Below are positions 21,740 through 29,680 of a DNA stretch of 29,790 nucleotides, one piece after another. Positions within the stretch are counted from its first letter, which is position 1. Each line of letters opens with the position of its first letter. The notes below the pieces were generated by a model. The model saw only the letters and a list, made by a program, of their open reading frames with translations, made no database searches and was not told the DNA's origin. A program made the position numbers and the translations under genes. This DNA comes from a virus, in IMG/VR virus record IMGVR_UViG_3300020185_004277, positions 1-29,790 of that record; one strand, given 5' to 3'.

Positions 21740-22314
21740 TGATTTTTAATGATTTAGTCAATTTAGTTGTATCTGAGAAGAAAAATAACGACACCAACAG
21801 AGTATCTAAGATTATTACCGTATGTAATGGTAAGGTTTTAATGCTTCAAAAAATAAATGGTAAATTCGAATTACCTGGTGGTCATATAGAAGTAGGTGAA
21901 GATGCTATTAGCGGAGCAAAGAGAGAGTTTTTTGAAGAAACCGGATTAGATATTAAGAGGTTAAAACAAATAACAGCTAATAATGAACGTGTTTTATATA
22001 GAGGTACCTGCTCAGGTAATAATATTAAATTAAGTAACGAGCATAAAAGTTTTAAATTTGTATCTGAAAAGGATTTATTTAAATTACCATTGAGTAAATG
22101 GTCTAAGAAAGATTTAGCTTTTCTCAAACAAAAAGAAAAACAAACAATAGAGGAAAAGAAAATACATGAACCAGTTAAACCTGGTATACTTAAAAAAAGA
22201 TTAGGTAAATTATCATGTAGTAAAGTTAAAACAAAAAAAGGTTCCCTTAAAAATAAAGGAACACATTTTGCAAAAGCTTTACAGCGTTACTTAAACTACC
22301 ATTGCAATAAATAA
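21739..22314 (+). CDS. NUDIX hydrolase with basic C-terminal domain, 191 aa
   Basis: The NUDIX box GX5EX7REXXEEXG is complete: G48, E54, R62-E63, E66-E67, G69 (GGHIEVGEDAISGAKREFFE then ETGL). Such enzymes cut nucleoside diphosphates linked to another group (for example damaged nucleotides, ADP-ribose, NAD or capped RNA); the substrate cannot be told. Residues about 145-191 form a separate Lys-rich module (PGILKKRLGKLSCSKVKTKK, then KGTHFAKALQRYLNYH) that recurs in marine phage proteins and may bind nucleic acid. The start is GTG, placed by the late octamer. Confidence 0.85.
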   Translation: MIFNDLVNLVVSEKKNNDTNRVSKIITVCNGKVLMLQKINGKFELPGGHIEVGEDAISGAKREFFEETGLDIKRLKQITANNERVLYRGTCSGNNIKLSNEHKSFKFVSEKDLFKLPLSKWSKKDLAFLKQKEKQTIEEKKIHEPVKPGILKKRLGKLSCSKVKTKKGSLKNKGTHFAKALQRYLNYHCNK

Positions 22315-22337
22315 TATTAAGCAGTTTTTAAAAGTAG

Positions 22338-23024
22338 TTAACTGGGATTATTGTAATCTTCAATTAGAGCTTTAATTTCAGTCTTCATATAATTCAAGCG
22401 AATAGGGTACCAAGTATCATCTTTATTTTTATAAAAGATAACTAACCCGCTACACTTCTTACCACTACTTAACTCGTATAGGTATGCGTATAATGAAAGC
22501 TGTAAGCAGTATGTATTAAATTCACATACACCTAAATGCTCGACAGGAGCTTTAAAAAACTCGTTATATTCACTAAAGAATCTAAAGTTTTTATTTGTCT
22601 TAAAATCACCTACATAAAAATATTTTGAATTTTCATAAATTAAGTCAGCTGTACCGGCAATATTTAGCCTGATATTATGCAATCTCATCTCACATGTTAG
22701 CTTCGGAAACTCCTTGAATATATACTCCCACTTCTTATAGGAGTCATACAATGTAGTATACTCTTCTTCACGCTTATCTTCACCAAGAAAGTCTTCCATT
22801 ACTTTATGAATATGGGTACCATAATCGCAAGCTCTATTTTTCTCGGTATTCCATTCCTCAAGTATAAAATCAACACTTACACCTTCTCTAGCTGCTACTC
22901 GAGTAGCATTACCCATTTTATCAAACGCAGGTTTATACTTACCGATTAAGGTAGTAGCTGATATTAACTCTTTACCAGTTTCATCATCAACATACTTGTG
23001 CTTCTTTTCATTAAAAATAACCAT
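22338..23024 (-). CDS. PD-(D/E)XK nuclease of the RecB/Cas4-like type, 228 aa
   Basis: All RecB-family motifs are visible: YGTHIH (H71/H73), E112 in TCEMRL, AGTADLIY with D127, GDFKT with D140 and K142, and QLSLYAYLYE with Q175 and Y179. These enzymes are metal-dependent DNA exonucleases; phage versions work in recombination, replication or host DNA breakdown. No extra Cys cluster as in Cas4 is evident. It shares a back-to-back promoter with the kinase at 23084, and the two may be co-regulated. Confidence 0.88.
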   Translation of the reverse strand: MVIFNEKKHKYVDDETGKELISATTLIGKYKPAFDKMGNATRVAAREGVSVDFILEEWNTEKNRACDYGTHIHKVMEDFLGEDKREEEYTTLYDSYKKWEYIFKEFPKLTCEMRLHNIRLNIAGTADLIYENSKYFYVGDFKTNKNFRFFSEYNEFFKAPVEHLGVCEFNTYCLQLSLYAYLYELSSGKKCSGLVIFYKNKDDTWYPIRLNYMKTEIKALIEDYNNPS

Positions 23025-23033
23025 TATAAAACA

Positions 23034-23061
23034 ATTATATTATATAAACTTGAAAAGTCAA
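23034..23061 (-). promoter_or_regulatory. Early-type promoter of the RecB-like nuclease
   Basis: TTGACT (23056-23061), 16-bp spacer, TATAAT (23034-23039) on the minus strand, 9 bp before the ATG at 23024. Its -35 directly abuts the -35 of the divergent gene. Confidence 0.75.
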
Positions 23062-23077
23062 ATTTATGTATTAAAAT
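23050..23077 (+). promoter_or_regulatory. Early-type promoter of the P-loop kinase gene
   Basis: TTGAAA (23050-23055), 16-bp spacer, TAAAAT (23072-23077), 6 bp, ATG at 23084. Confidence 0.65.
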
Positions 23078-23083
23078 AAATAT

Positions 23084-23908
23084 ATGAGAATTGCAATAAG
23101 CGGAACCGGTAATCAAGGTAAGACGACTCTAATTAATGACTTCTTACAGGAATGGTCAAATTATAAAACTGAAAGCTCTACATACAGAGATAAGTTAGAA
23201 GCTGAAAAATTACCTCATAGTAAAGAAGCCACAAAAGATACTCAATGGAAAATTCTCAATCATATGATTGACGAAATGCAGACTTTCGGAGCGGAAGATA
23301 ATATAATTATGGATAGATGCCCTATTGATAATCTTATATATTCTCTATGGTGTTTTGAGAAAGGTGTTGGTGATATAGATAAAGAATTTATCGATAAGTG
23401 CATACCTCTTGTATGCGAAAGTATGAGAAATTTAGATATTATATTCTTTATACCAATTACTAAAGCTGCTCCTGTCGCTATAGAGGAAGATGGTGTCAGA
23501 GAAACAGACGAAGTTTATATTAAAGAGATCGATAACATCTTTAAAATGATTGGCGCTCAACACCACGAAAACAACGGTAGAAATCCTTTCTTTCCTAAGG
23601 ATGATGCTCCTGGCTGGATCGAAGTATTCGGCGATAGGCAGACGCGTATTGCAATGATTAAGCAATATCTAGATGCAGATGGAGACCTTATAGGTGGTAC
23701 TGCAGAGAGTATGAACGAACTTATCAACCCTCTAGACGGCGAATCTACAGATGAAGTAAGACAGCAGATGAACGAGCTCTTAAAAGATCAGGAGAAAGCT
23801 AACCAATTTGCAACTGATCTAGCTGAACAGAAGCAACAAATTAAAGAAATGCTAGGTGATGATGATATAATTAGCTTATCAACAACCTATAAAGACAAAA
23901 TTAATTAA
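23084..23908 (+). CDS. P-loop ATPase/kinase-like protein (AAA_28-like), 274 aa
   Basis: Walker A is GTGNQGKTT (7-15) after the strand MRIAIS. IIMDRCPIDNLIYSLW (about 74-89) is the kinase-type 'DR' region that follows the second strand in NadR/thymidylate-kinase-like P-loop proteins, and LDIIFFIPI is the next strand. The last 70 residues form a Glu/Gln-rich helical tail (VRQQMNELLKDQEKANQFAT). The family is common in phages as an ATP-binding protein of unknown substrate; a nucleotide or vitamin kinase is possible. The ATG is set by the promoter 6 bp upstream. Convergent with the tail-fibre-like gene; the ends overlap by 4 bp. Confidence 0.8.
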   Translation: MRIAISGTGNQGKTTLINDFLQEWSNYKTESSTYRDKLEAEKLPHSKEATKDTQWKILNHMIDEMQTFGAEDNIIMDRCPIDNLIYSLWCFEKGVGDIDKEFIDKCIPLVCESMRNLDIIFFIPITKAAPVAIEEDGVRETDEVYIKEIDNIFKMIGAQHHENNGRNPFFPKDDAPGWIEVFGDRQTRIAMIKQYLDADGDLIGGTAESMNELINPLDGESTDEVRQQMNELLKDQEKANQFATDLAEQKQQIKEMLGDDDIISLSTTYKDKIN

Positions 23909-24480
23909 GCTGGGGCGATGGTAGTTTCTGTACCACTAGATCCTATATATTTTAAAGCTCCAGCTTCAACGTACATAATACCTCCGCTAGTAGGGGTACC
24001 TGGAGCTGCTCCGGTTATGTTAGATATCCATATATATCCTTCGTCTGAGTCGAATCCTATAGTTCTACCACCGGTTAAACTTTGAAAAGTATGGAACCGA
24101 GCTCTATGATATATTTGACTAGGCGTTCCAGATTGTTCACTATATAGATTAATCAATGCTCCACCATTTGTACCATCAGGAGCTTCTGGATCTGATTTAA
24201 GAATTAAGCTATCACCCGCTTCGTTACCGATAATATTAGTAGCTGTAGTATTACCTGTAAGTATAGCATTATTTATATTTGCCTTTGTACTCGATAAAGA
24301 CTCAATATCAGTTGTATTAGTCTCGATAGTATTTTGAAATGTGGTATTTTCTAACCCTACTACAAAATCTTTAAAATCTAATTTATTAGTAGAATTCTCT
24401 GTTTGTATAATAATAAAATTACCATCTTCAATACTATTTGCAGTTGGTAGTTGTTTGATACTTATTTCTGTACTAGCCAT
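23905..24480 (-). CDS. Putative tail-fibre-type protein, 191 aa
   Basis: The N-terminus STEISIKQLPTANSIEDGNF is the attachment-type start seen in many phage fibres (ordered 'LP.a..i..gd.ii'). A Thr/Asn-rich repeat-like shaft follows (residues 45-85, TNTTDIESLSSTKANINNA). The C-terminal part is Gly-rich and beta (EQSGTPSQIYHRARFHTFQS) and ends in GIMYVEAGALKYIGSSGTET. No chaperone or enzyme motif is seen. It sits beside the second sugar block. Late octamer AATAAATA lies 6 bp upstream of the ATG. Confidence 0.7.
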   Translation of the reverse strand: MASTEISIKQLPTANSIEDGNFIIIQTENSTNKLDFKDFVVGLENTTFQNTIETNTTDIESLSSTKANINNAILTGNTTATNIIGNEAGDSLILKSDPEAPDGTNGGALINLYSEQSGTPSQIYHRARFHTFQSLTGGRTIGFDSDEGYIWISNITGAAPGTPTSGGIMYVEAGALKYIGSSGTETTIAPA

Positions 24481-24486
24481 ATTAAT

Positions 24487-24494
24487 TATTTATT
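24487..24494 (-). promoter_or_regulatory. Late promoter octamer AATAAATA of the fibre-type gene
   Basis: AATAAATA on the minus strand, 6 bp before the ATG at 24480. Confidence 0.6.
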
Positions 24495-24508
24495 ATAAAA
24501 TATATATA

Positions 24509-25336
24509 ATGTCAAAGGAAAAGATAGGTATAGCTATAATCACATGCGATAGGCCAGATTTTTTATCTAAATGCGTAGAGAGTATTGACCAAGCGCAGGG
24601 AAATGAATTTATTATTATAAACGATGGTACTGTGGAAGTAGATATCGAAAATATTAAAGTGATTAAGACTGAAGGTAAAATTGGTGTAGGCAAGAGTAAA
24701 AATATTGCTTTAAAATATCTATACAACCGTGATTGTGATTTTATTTTCATTATAGAAGATGATACTATAATTACAGATCAAAGAGTTTTTACAGAATATA
24801 TTAAAGCATCTAAAAAGACCGGTATACAGCATTTTAACTACGGTCCTGGATCTCCTTTTAATCGTAAACAAAATGTAGACTTCGATCTACATAATAGACA
24901 TCAGCTAGATCAAAACTCCGACCCACTACCACGTAAAATTATTGATTATGGTGATAATATTAAAATATCATTATTTCAACATGTTGCAGCTATGTTTTCT
25001 TTTTTTACACGACAGGTAATAGAAGAGGTCGGTTACATAGATGAAGAATACTATAATGCTTGGGAGCATGTAGATCATACGTATCGTATTATAAAAGCTG
25101 GTTTGCACCCACCATTTTGGTATTTTGCAGATATACATAATAGCCATCTCTTTCTAACTGAAGTACCAGGAGCTATTGAGAATTCTTCAATTAATAAAGA
25201 TAGTAAAGAATGGCTCGAATGTGTCAACGTAGGTCGCGAAATATATCTTAAAAAGCACGGGCATTATCCTAATCAACCGCCTATAGTGACAGATCAGGAG
25301 GTAATAGCCTTTTTAAAAAAACTAAAAGCTGTATGA
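24509..25336 (+). CDS. GT2-type glycosyltransferase, 275 aa
   Basis: I place the start at the ATG at 24509 (MSKEKIGIAIITCDRPDFLS); the longer frame reaches into the fibre gene on the other strand. GT-A fold: strand IGIAIITCDRPDFL, GKIGVGKSKNIAL (57-69), and E83-D-D85 in IFIIEDDTII as the DxD-like metal motif. YNAWEHVDHTYR (about 186-197) is the acceptor-side motif with ED/EH. The TATAAAAT-like stretch just upstream is a possible promoter but does not match either class well. Overlaps the next gene by 4 bp (ATGA). It opens the second sugar block. Confidence 0.8.
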   Translation: MSKEKIGIAIITCDRPDFLSKCVESIDQAQGNEFIIINDGTVEVDIENIKVIKTEGKIGVGKSKNIALKYLYNRDCDFIFIIEDDTIITDQRVFTEYIKASKKTGIQHFNYGPGSPFNRKQNVDFDLHNRHQLDQNSDPLPRKIIDYGDNIKISLFQHVAAMFSFFTRQVIEEVGYIDEEYYNAWEHVDHTYRIIKAGLHPPFWYFADIHNSHLFLTEVPGAIENSSINKDSKEWLECVNVGREIYLKKHGHYPNQPPIVTDQEVIAFLKKLKAV

Positions 25337-26928
25337 TTTCTCTTATTATAGCATATAAGTCAGATACAGTAGAGCGTGAAAAAAATCTAGAATACTGTAA
25401 GAGATATTACCGCCAGATGATACCTAATTGCGAAATTATTGTACAGGAATCATCTGATGAAACATTTAATAAATGTAAATTATATAATGAAGGAGTTGGA
25501 CGTGCTACTTATGATAGCTTATGTTTTTTGGATAGTGATGTTTTTGTTTCGCGTGAATCTCTTTGTAAGAGTATAGAAGCCATAAAGGATGATATAACCA
25601 CAGTAGCTATAGGATATAACGGAACGGCCCTATACCTAAGCTACTCCGCAAAAGCTAGCTTGCGTGAAACATTTACATATAGAGATTTAAATGATATCAT
25701 TCCGCAGGGGTATAAACTACAGCTTTTAGAAAAAAATGATATGTTTGAAGTATCAAATCTTAGAGCTGTCGGTGGGTGCTTATTAATGGATAAAGCATGC
25801 TTTAAAGATATAAACGGTTTTAACCCTAACTTTACCGGGTGGGGATATGAAGATAATGAAATTATTCTCAGGAGCCATAAACTCGGTAAGAAGGTTGTAT
25901 ATATAAACACAAATAAGCCGTATCTTTTTCACCTACCTCATATGGATAAAAGTAGTACATCAAACCAACACGAGGATCGTACTCATCAGAAAAATGAAAA
26001 TCATAATCTTATAGAATTTACAAAGATCCAAAAAATGAGATCTGCAGAGCTGAGCAATTATATTAAGTCATGGCAAATATCATCAGAAAAAGATTCAAGG
26101 GTAAAAATTGATATTATAGACAAAAATTTTGTTAGCTACGATCGCAGTTGTTGTCGATTTCAGCGCCCAAATAACATAGAATGGGATCCAACGCTTACCT
26201 CTGACAGTAAGAGTATTTTTTTAACTGACACTTCAATTCCTACTATTGATAATTTAAATACGGGTCAACAAAAAGTGGCGTGGTTACTGGAGCCTAGAGC
26301 TATAATACCACACATCTATAAATATATTGAAAATAATTACGAAAAATTTGATTTTATACTTACATACGACGAAGCATTAATTAATATAAGTTCTAAGTTT
26401 TTATTTTACCCGTTCGGCTGCTGCTGGGTGCACCCATATATAACAGGCGCTGAGGTTGAAAAGACAAAACATATGTCTATAATAGCGTCCGGTAAAAATC
26501 AAACTCCAGGTCATCAATTAAGACACCAAGTAATTAAAGAGTTGGGTATGATCGACGACTCATCAATAGACGTTCTAGGGAGTGGTTATAAGCGATTTGC
26601 AAATAAAAAATCTGCGCTAGATGAATATAGGTTTTCAATCGTTATAGAAAATTCAATCCAAGACACATATTTCACGGAAAAAATTATAGATTGTTTTGCA
26701 ACTAAAACCGTACCTATATATTACGGTACATCAAAAATAACTGATTTCTTCGATAAAGATGGTATTATTTTGTTTAATACTGTTGAAGAGCTTAGAGAAA
26801 TACTTGATAGCTTAACCGAGCAAGACTATCAAAAAATGAGTAAGAGTATTGATAAAAATTTCGACAGTTATAAATATTTTATTATACCAGAAAATTATAT
26901 TTTTGATAACTATTCGTCATTATTCTAA
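25333..26928 (+). CDS. Two-domain glycosyltransferase: GT2/GT7-like plus GT10 fucosyltransferase-like, 531 aa
   Basis: Residues 1-225 form a GT-A domain: strand ISLIIAYKSD, D67-S-D69 in CFLDSDVF, and GGCLLMDKACFKDINGF then GWGYEDNEIILR (147-180), the acceptor motif shared with GT7 galactosyltransferases. Residues about 255-531 resemble GT10 alpha-1,3-fucosyltransferases: VAWLLEPRAIIP, and RFSIVIENSIQDTYFTEKII then VPIYYG (433-465), which is the GDP-fucose-binding ENS...YvTEKi...VPvyyG motif. One polypeptide may therefore add two sugars in sequence. Coupled to the gene before by ATGA; the next gene starts 8 bp after its stop. Confidence 0.85.
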   Translation: MISLIIAYKSDTVEREKNLEYCKRYYRQMIPNCEIIVQESSDETFNKCKLYNEGVGRATYDSLCFLDSDVFVSRESLCKSIEAIKDDITTVAIGYNGTALYLSYSAKASLRETFTYRDLNDIIPQGYKLQLLEKNDMFEVSNLRAVGGCLLMDKACFKDINGFNPNFTGWGYEDNEIILRSHKLGKKVVYINTNKPYLFHLPHMDKSSTSNQHEDRTHQKNENHNLIEFTKIQKMRSAELSNYIKSWQISSEKDSRVKIDIIDKNFVSYDRSCCRFQRPNNIEWDPTLTSDSKSIFLTDTSIPTIDNLNTGQQKVAWLLEPRAIIPHIYKYIENNYEKFDFILTYDEALINISSKFLFYPFGCCWVHPYITGAEVEKTKHMSIIASGKNQTPGHQLRHQVIKELGMIDDSSIDVLGSGYKRFANKKSALDEYRFSIVIENSIQDTYFTEKIIDCFATKTVPIYYGTSKITDFFDKDGIILFNTVEELREILDSLTEQDYQKMSKSIDKNFDSYKYFIIPENYIFDNYSSLF

Positions 26929-26936
26929 AACTAGCA

Positions 26937-27581
26937 ATGAAAAAAACAAATGTAATATCATTTAGTCTCTGGGGTAGTGAAGAAAAATATATTACCGGTG
27001 CATTAGAGAATTTAAAATTAGCCTCGGAAATATACCCCGGGTGGTCAGTAAGAATTTATGTAGATACTACTGTAACTCTCGATTACTGTAAAGAGTTACA
27101 TAAAAATGGCGCTGATATTAGACTTGTAAAAAATAATAATAAGGGACCGTTCTACGGCGCGTTTTGGAGATTTTTTGTTAATGATGATGAGAGTGTAGAT
27201 CGATATCTAGTTAGGGATATCGATTCGCGGTTAAACTTCCGCGAGTATGCAGCTGTCCAAGAGTGGATTTCAGCTGATAAAGATTATCATATAATGCGCG
27301 ATCACCCAAATCATAAATGGCCTATCCAGGCGGGGATGTGGGGTGGTAAAACTAACAAGTTTAAAATTATGCCTCTGATTAATAAAGTTAGTAATTTAAA
27401 TTATTACGGATGCGATGAAAGATTTTTAATGGATGAGGTGTTTCCTAAAATTAAAGATAGCTGTACTGTGCATGACTCTAATAATAAAGAATTGATATTT
27501 CCGGTACACCCTCCTATATATAATGGTGGTACTTTTGTTGGTCAAGATTTTATAAACAATATACCTCAAGGCTCTGTATGA
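26937..27581 (+). CDS. Glycosyltransferase-like protein, 214 aa
   Basis: GT-A-type protein of a family common in phage sugar blocks: start TNVISFSLWGSEEKYITGAL, KGPFYGAFWRFF (69-80), D94-I-D-S-R98 as the DxD-like metal motif, then HPNHKWPIQAGMWGGK and YGCDERFL. No signal peptide or membrane segment. It ends with an ATGA overlap into the next gene. Probable nucleotide-sugar transferase; donor and acceptor unknown. Confidence 0.7.
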   Translation: MKKTNVISFSLWGSEEKYITGALENLKLASEIYPGWSVRIYVDTTVTLDYCKELHKNGADIRLVKNNNKGPFYGAFWRFFVNDDESVDRYLVRDIDSRLNFREYAAVQEWISADKDYHIMRDHPNHKWPIQAGMWGGKTNKFKIMPLINKVSNLNYYGCDERFLMDEVFPKIKDSCTVHDSNNKELIFPVHPPIYNGGTFVGQDFINNIPQGSV

Positions 27582-28399
27582 ATAAAGAAAATTTTAGAAT
27601 AATAACGTGTACAAATGAAAGAGATCTATATATCCACTTTTGGCCAAGTATGGCGCAGAATTGGACTAAATGGTATGGTATTGAAAAAATAACATGCGCT
27701 GTTATAACAGAAAGAAATGAAGATGACCCGGTTATACAGGAAATGAAAAAATATGGCGAAATAATTCTCATTAAACCTTTGAAAGGTATCGTAACTGACG
27801 ATATACAATCTAAAGCGACCCGTCTATATCTCGCGACTCAATATCCCGACGATTATTGTATAATAGCAGATATTGATATGTATATTCTGAACAAAACAGA
27901 AACGTGGGATAAATGGTTTTCCTATGCAGAAAAAGATAAATTATTATGTATAAGCCGGAACGCGCCTTACAGTGGGACAGATATTGGAAAATTTCCTATG
28001 GCATTTACCACAGCGACTGGGTCAGTATGGAAAGAGATAGTAAATCCAAATAATTTAACATACGAAGAATTATTTAAAAGCTGGTATGATATGCACGAGC
28101 ACGATTCGATGGAAAAGGTGAACCAACCATTTCGTCAATTTTCTGATGAATCGCTTTTAAGAGGACTTATAAGTAAGTGGGAAGATTACGGTGAGAAATA
28201 TGGTTATAATCACCCTCGATGTATAGGTATTGAAAGAGAGGATTGGTCTGGAGAAAGAGCTATTAGACGAATTGATAGATTATATTGGAATATTGATAAA
28301 ACCTTGCTTGAATCTGGTGGGTATTATGATAGCCAGCCGGTTAGACCATTTAATCGACACGCGTTACAACCTATACTGGAGTATTTAAACATAAAATGA
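27578..28399 (+). CDS. Glycosyltransferase-like protein, 273 aa
   Basis: Second GT-A-like protein: FRIITCTNERDLYIHFWPSM, D98-I-D100 in YCIIADIDMYIL as the DxD motif, and a late region FSDESLLRGLISKWEDYG that would close the active site. The last part is GERAIRRIDRLYWNID. Family number not assigned. The gene overlaps its neighbours by 4 bp at both ends, so the run from 24509 to about 29136 reads as one operon. Confidence 0.65.
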   Translation: MNKENFRIITCTNERDLYIHFWPSMAQNWTKWYGIEKITCAVITERNEDDPVIQEMKKYGEIILIKPLKGIVTDDIQSKATRLYLATQYPDDYCIIADIDMYILNKTETWDKWFSYAEKDKLLCISRNAPYSGTDIGKFPMAFTTATGSVWKEIVNPNNLTYEELFKSWYDMHEHDSMEKVNQPFRQFSDESLLRGLISKWEDYGEKYGYNHPRCIGIEREDWSGERAIRRIDRLYWNIDKTLLESGGYYDSQPVRPFNRHALQPILEYLNIK

Positions 28400-29136
28400 A
28401 TATAGCAATAGTAGGGTATGGGGAAATAGGTAAATCACTAGAGCAGGTTTATAACGATTATAGTGAATTTAAACTTACAGTAGTAGATAAGGATTTTATT
28501 TGCGGTGATGAAAATATCGATATAATGAATATTTGCTTACCTTTAGTAGATTTTTTCGATACGGTAGTAGCTAGTTATATTAAGAAATATAACCCCAAAC
28601 TTTGTATAATTCACACTTCAACTACCCCGGGCATGACGGAGCGTATTGCTGAAAAAGTTAGTTGCTGCGTTGTACATTCACCAGTACGAGGAGTTCATCC
28701 AAATTTGTACGATGGTTTAAAGACGTTTAAAAAATATATTGGGTATGTGGATAATAAAGGTAAGGAATTATGCGAAGAGCATTTTAATAAATTAGAGCTA
28801 TCATATGAAAGTATTGACGGTCCTAGTAATACAGAATTAGCCAAGTTATATAGTACGACATACTACGGGCTCTGTATTGCTTTTCACGGTGAAATGAAAA
28901 AACATTTTGAAGAATTAAATTTAAATTATGATATAATAACTGATTGGAATAAAACATATAACGACGGGTATAAAGAACTCGGAAATAGTAGTGTAATTAG
29001 ACCGGTATTAACACCGCCAGATAAATTTATCGGCGGGCACTGTGTCATTCCTAATACAGAACTTCTACGAGGAATTTTCGAGAGTAAGGCCTTTGATTTA
29101 ATTTTAAACTATAAGAATATCAATGACAAGAGCTGA
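28396..29136 (+). CDS. UDP-glucose/GDP-mannose dehydrogenase-like protein, shortened, 246 aa
   Basis: A Rossmann NAD-binding start MNIAIVGYGEIGKSLEQVY (GxGxxG at 7-12). The middle carries NTELAKLYSTTYYG (145-158; K150 is the usual conserved Lys), and IGGHCVIPN (212-220) holds C216 in place of the catalytic Cys of UDP-sugar dehydrogenases. At 246 aa it is far shorter than the usual 390-450 aa family and lacks the C-terminal UDP-binding domain. It could be a stand-alone NAD(P) oxidoreductase on another sugar, or need a partner. The fold is clear, the substrate is not. Confidence 0.75.
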   Translation: MNIAIVGYGEIGKSLEQVYNDYSEFKLTVVDKDFICGDENIDIMNICLPLVDFFDTVVASYIKKYNPKLCIIHTSTTPGMTERIAEKVSCCVVHSPVRGVHPNLYDGLKTFKKYIGYVDNKGKELCEEHFNKLELSYESIDGPSNTELAKLYSTTYYGLCIAFHGEMKKHFEELNLNYDIITDWNKTYNDGYKELGNSSVIRPVLTPPDKFIGGHCVIPNTELLRGIFESKAFDLILNYKNINDKS

Positions 29137-29632
29137 ATTAAAAGATAAAGGAATTGATACAACGTCTCTTACGGGCTCGAGCTTATCATGGACTGTATAT
29201 AAATGGATATATGAAAACATTTCGAAAGATTCGCGAATACTGGAGGTTGGAGCAGGCTATGGTACAAAGATACTGAATACTTTTTGGGAAATAACATCAA
29301 TTGAACATGATAAAAATTTTATAGATATCGTCGATGATGTTAATTACGTTTACTGTCCTATCAAAGATGGTTGGTATGATATCGAAGCTTTTAGTAAGGG
29401 TGTTTTAAAAGAATACAAACTGGTTATAGTAGATGGTCCGGTTGGTGATAACAGGGGTAATATTATCGATCATATAGAGTTGTTTGATCCAGATTCGAAT
29501 TATATAGTTGATGATATACATTATAAATCAGCTTTAAAAATAGCTGAATGTATTAGAGATAGATTCCATAAGCAGATGGAAATTGTACGCGATCCAATTT
29601 ACCATGCACGTAGCTATGCTATTCTAACGTAA
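29123..29632 (+). CDS. SAM-dependent methyltransferase-like protein, 169 aa
   Basis: Class I methyltransferase-like: motif I RILEVGAGYGTKIL (38-51), acidic loop SIEHDKNFIDIV (59-70), and strand KLVIVDGPVGDNRGN (99-113), which is the motif IV region. Small size fits a sugar or small-molecule methyltransferase. It overlaps the dehydrogenase-like gene by 14 bp and is the last gene of the sugar operon. O-methylation of a surface sugar is the simplest guess, inferred from context. Confidence 0.65.
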   Translation: MTRAELKDKGIDTTSLTGSSLSWTVYKWIYENISKDSRILEVGAGYGTKILNTFWEITSIEHDKNFIDIVDDVNYVYCPIKDGWYDIEAFSKGVLKEYKLVIVDGPVGDNRGNIIDHIELFDPDSNYIVDDIHYKSALKIAECIRDRFHKQMEIVRDPIYHARSYAILT

Positions 29633-29646
29633 TTAACCATAAGTAG

Positions 29647-29674
29647 TTGATTCATTAAAACTATATCATATAAT
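29647..29674 (+). promoter_or_regulatory. Early-type promoter of the DUF366-like gene
   Basis: TTGATT (29647-29652), 16-bp spacer, TATAAT (29669-29674), 6 bp, ATG at 29681. Nearly the same as the queD promoter (CTATATCATATAATT in both). Confidence 0.85.
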
Positions 29675-29680
29675 TGATGT

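Noticed and set aside
22338-23024. Cas4 of a CRISPR system
   Set aside because: RecB-type motifs are present, but there is no Cas neighbour, no repeat array and no evident set of four cluster cysteines; a phage recombination nuclease fits better.
24341-24508. Upstream extension of the GT2-type gene
   Set aside because: It runs antisense through the start of the fibre-type gene and through that gene's late promoter; the GT2 fold begins right after the ATG at 24509.
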